Positions 39,098-40,278 of a stretch of DNA of 40,278 nucleotides are shown here, piece by piece. The notes beneath the pieces are model-generated. The model ran no database searches, was not told the origin of the DNA, and saw only the letters and a list, made by a program, of their open reading frames with translations. Origin of the DNA: Clostridiales bacterium. GTDB taxonomy: Bacteria; Bacillota; Clostridia; Oscillospirales; Acutalibacteraceae. Position 1 is the first letter of the stretch. Every line of letters begins with the position of its first letter. Made by a program: the position numbers and the translations under genes. Location: contig JAAYSC010000042.1 in assembly GCA_012524025.1 (NCBI GenBank), positions 1 through 40,278 on the forward strand, given 5' to 3'.

Positions 39098-40278
39098 TTA
39101 TAAGCCTAAAATATTTCTCAAGAAATATATACCCAGGCCCGCTATGTTATTGAGCAGATATAGAAGCGGGGATAAGGCGGAATCGAAAAAGTCCCAATCG
39201 CTTGGAGGCGCTAAGTTGTCAATCAAGCTGTCTTCCGGCAGATCTTGAGGGTCTAAAAAGGCCCTTGTCTGCATTTTGGCCAGGCAGATGTTTTTTGCCG
39301 ATTCACGCAGGGCTCGGCCAAAGCCCACCGGGTCACGGGTATAGGCATATTTTATGGAGGCCGTATACTGGAATTTTTGCAAGGGATAAAGCCCCGTCAG
39401 CATGGTATCGTTGCCGCCATAGACGGCCAAAGCGGGGTTCATGTAACCAAAGCCCGTAAAGTTAAGGGCGAAATCCGAAACCACAAAGCCTTCAAAGCCC
39501 CACTCTTCACGCAAGAGCTCCTTGTTGAGGGCAGCGGAAGCTCCGCACCAGACAGGCCCCAGCCTGTTAAAACCTGTCATAACCCCGTTACCGCCCCCTT
39601 CTTTGAAGGCGATTTCAAAGGCCTTTAGGTAAATTTCACGCATGGTTTGTTCGTCCGCCCAGGTATAAACCCCCATGCGGTTTTGCTCCTGGTCATTTAG
39701 GGCATAATGTTTTATGGTTGTCAGCAAACCGCCGGCCTTGGCACCGGCTATAAGCTTGGCCGACATCTTACCGGCCAGGAGCGGATCTTCCGAAAAATAT
39801 TCAAAATTTCTGCCACCACGGGGGTTACGGTGGATATTTCCACCCGGTGCATACCAAATATCCGTACCTATGTAGGCGGCTTCACGGGCAACACTCTGCC
39901 CCATTTCATAAGCCAACTCATCGTTGAAGGTACAGGCCAAAGCAGTGGCGCAAGGGTAGGCCGCACCGGTATCCTTGAAGGTGACACCGTAGCGGCCTTT
40001 GATTGAAGCAGGACCGTCATTGTCCGCTGTTTGGGGAATCCCCAGGCGTTCTATCCCGGCGGTTTTATAGCCTCCGGCCGTAACCAAGAGAGTCAGTTCT
40101 TCCAGGGTCAATTGGTCCAAGAAGGGCTCCCAAAGGGTAGGGTCTTCATAAACATCCTGCAAGTTTATGACTCCCCCGGAATGCTCAAGGCCTATAGGCG
40201 AGATCTGACCCTTTTTCGGTTTTGGGAGTCTGTCCGCCTTTAAAACCGCCTGATCTGACTTGCGCTCCGCCAAGATGG
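39098..40278 (-). CDS. GH3 beta-glycosidase, 3' part (gene continues beyond the window)
   Basis: About 390 residues of a family 3 glycoside hydrolase; the frame is open to the window edge and no ribosome site is seen, so the start lies outside. The N-terminal type catalytic barrel of GH3 is visible: LTLEELTLLVTAGGY, IPQTADNDGPASIKG, YAPGGNIHRNPRGGRNFEYF, TIKHYALNDQEQNR, and the nucleophile Asp in GFVVSDFALN. After the barrel comes only a hydrophobic C-terminal segment (LLYLLNNIAGLGIYFLRN), no second domain. This fits the permuted GH3 type where the usual C-terminal and FnIII domains come first and the barrel is last, followed by a membrane anchor. Possibly a beta-glucosidase or beta-xylosidase. 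Confidence 0.85.
   Translation of the reverse strand, partial: ILAERKSDQAVLKADRLPKPKKGQISPIGLEHSGGVINLQDVYEDPTLWEPFLDQLTLEELTLLVTAGGYKTAGIERLGIPQTADNDGPASIKGRYGVTFKDTGAAYPCATALACTFNDELAYEMGQSVAREAAYIGTDIWYAPGGNIHRNPRGGRNFEYFSEDPLLAGKMSAKLIAGAKAGGLLTTIKHYALNDQEQNRMGVYTWADEQTMREIYLKAFEIAFKEGGGNGVMTGFNRLGPVWCGASAALNKELLREEWGFEGFVVSDFALNFTGFGYMNPALAVYGGNDTMLTGLYPLQKFQYTASIKYAYTRDPVGFGRALRESAKNICLAKMQTRAFLDPQDLPEDSLIDNLAPPSDWDFFDSALSPLLYLLNNIAGLGIYFLRNILGL

Overview
The window looks like the chromosome of a strictly anaerobic, Gram-positive Firmicute of the class Clostridia. The evidence is strong GGAGG-type ribosome binding sites, frequent GTG and TTG starts, lipobox signal peptides, a T-box leader, ferredoxin-type proteins and a tungsten aldehyde:ferredoxin oxidoreductase. 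GC is moderate. No phage, transposase, CRISPR array or rRNA was seen. Species cannot be named from sequence alone.

Layout. (1) 1-5160: a branched-chain amino acid type ABC importer, livJ-H-M-G-F, behind two overlapping promoters. (2) 5163-11600, minus strand: a glycan block of GH51 arabinofuranosidase, GH4 glycosidase, a divergent GDPD-fold protein, a ketopantoate reductase family protein and a GPH sugar:cation symporter. The GH51 gene carries a +1 shift in an A7 run just after its start codon. (3) 11768-14390, plus strand and divergent from block 2: an N-acetylneuraminate lyase gene and two tandem GDPD paralogues. (4) 14413-15964, minus: a DUF6273 lipoprotein, a small cupin and a cyclophilin lipoprotein. 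(5) 16139-17766, plus: a TIM-barrel sugar isomerase and a DUF6807 protein, translationally coupled. (6) 17828-20105: tRNA-Val(GAC) on the minus strand, back to back with a T-box-controlled aspS. (7) 20114-23860, minus: DUF5320, DUF134, a NifX/orange-protein-like protein, two ferredoxin-containing MinD-type ATPases and a metallo-beta-lactamase-fold protein, with twin palindromes at the promoter. (8) 24017-34976: YbaK-type deacylase, moeA-PBP fusion, moaC, moaA and MOSC (plus); tupA-tupB-tupC-moeA (minus); mogA, tungsten AOR and a MoaD-like protein without a diglycine tail (plus). (9) 34990-40278, minus: a CofE-like protein, a broken CotH gene with a foreign tail, an EamA permease, a DNA methyltransferase and the 3' part of a GH3 glycosidase.

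How they work together. Regions 7 and 8 form one metal theme. TupABC brings in tungstate; MoaA, MoaC, MogA and two MoeA proteins build and load the pterin cofactor; AOR uses it. The neighbouring NifX/ATPase operon resembles the orange-protein (Mo-Cu cluster) gene set of sulfate reducers. Regions 2, 3 and 5 supply plant-glycan and amino-sugar catabolism. The aspS gene has features of a non-discriminating enzyme: His31 and a candidate Asn codon in its T-box.

Gene-free stretches: bases 1-288 hold a hairpin and promoters; 17767-18316 holds a terminator, the tRNA and the T-box leader. No other gap exceeds 300 bases.
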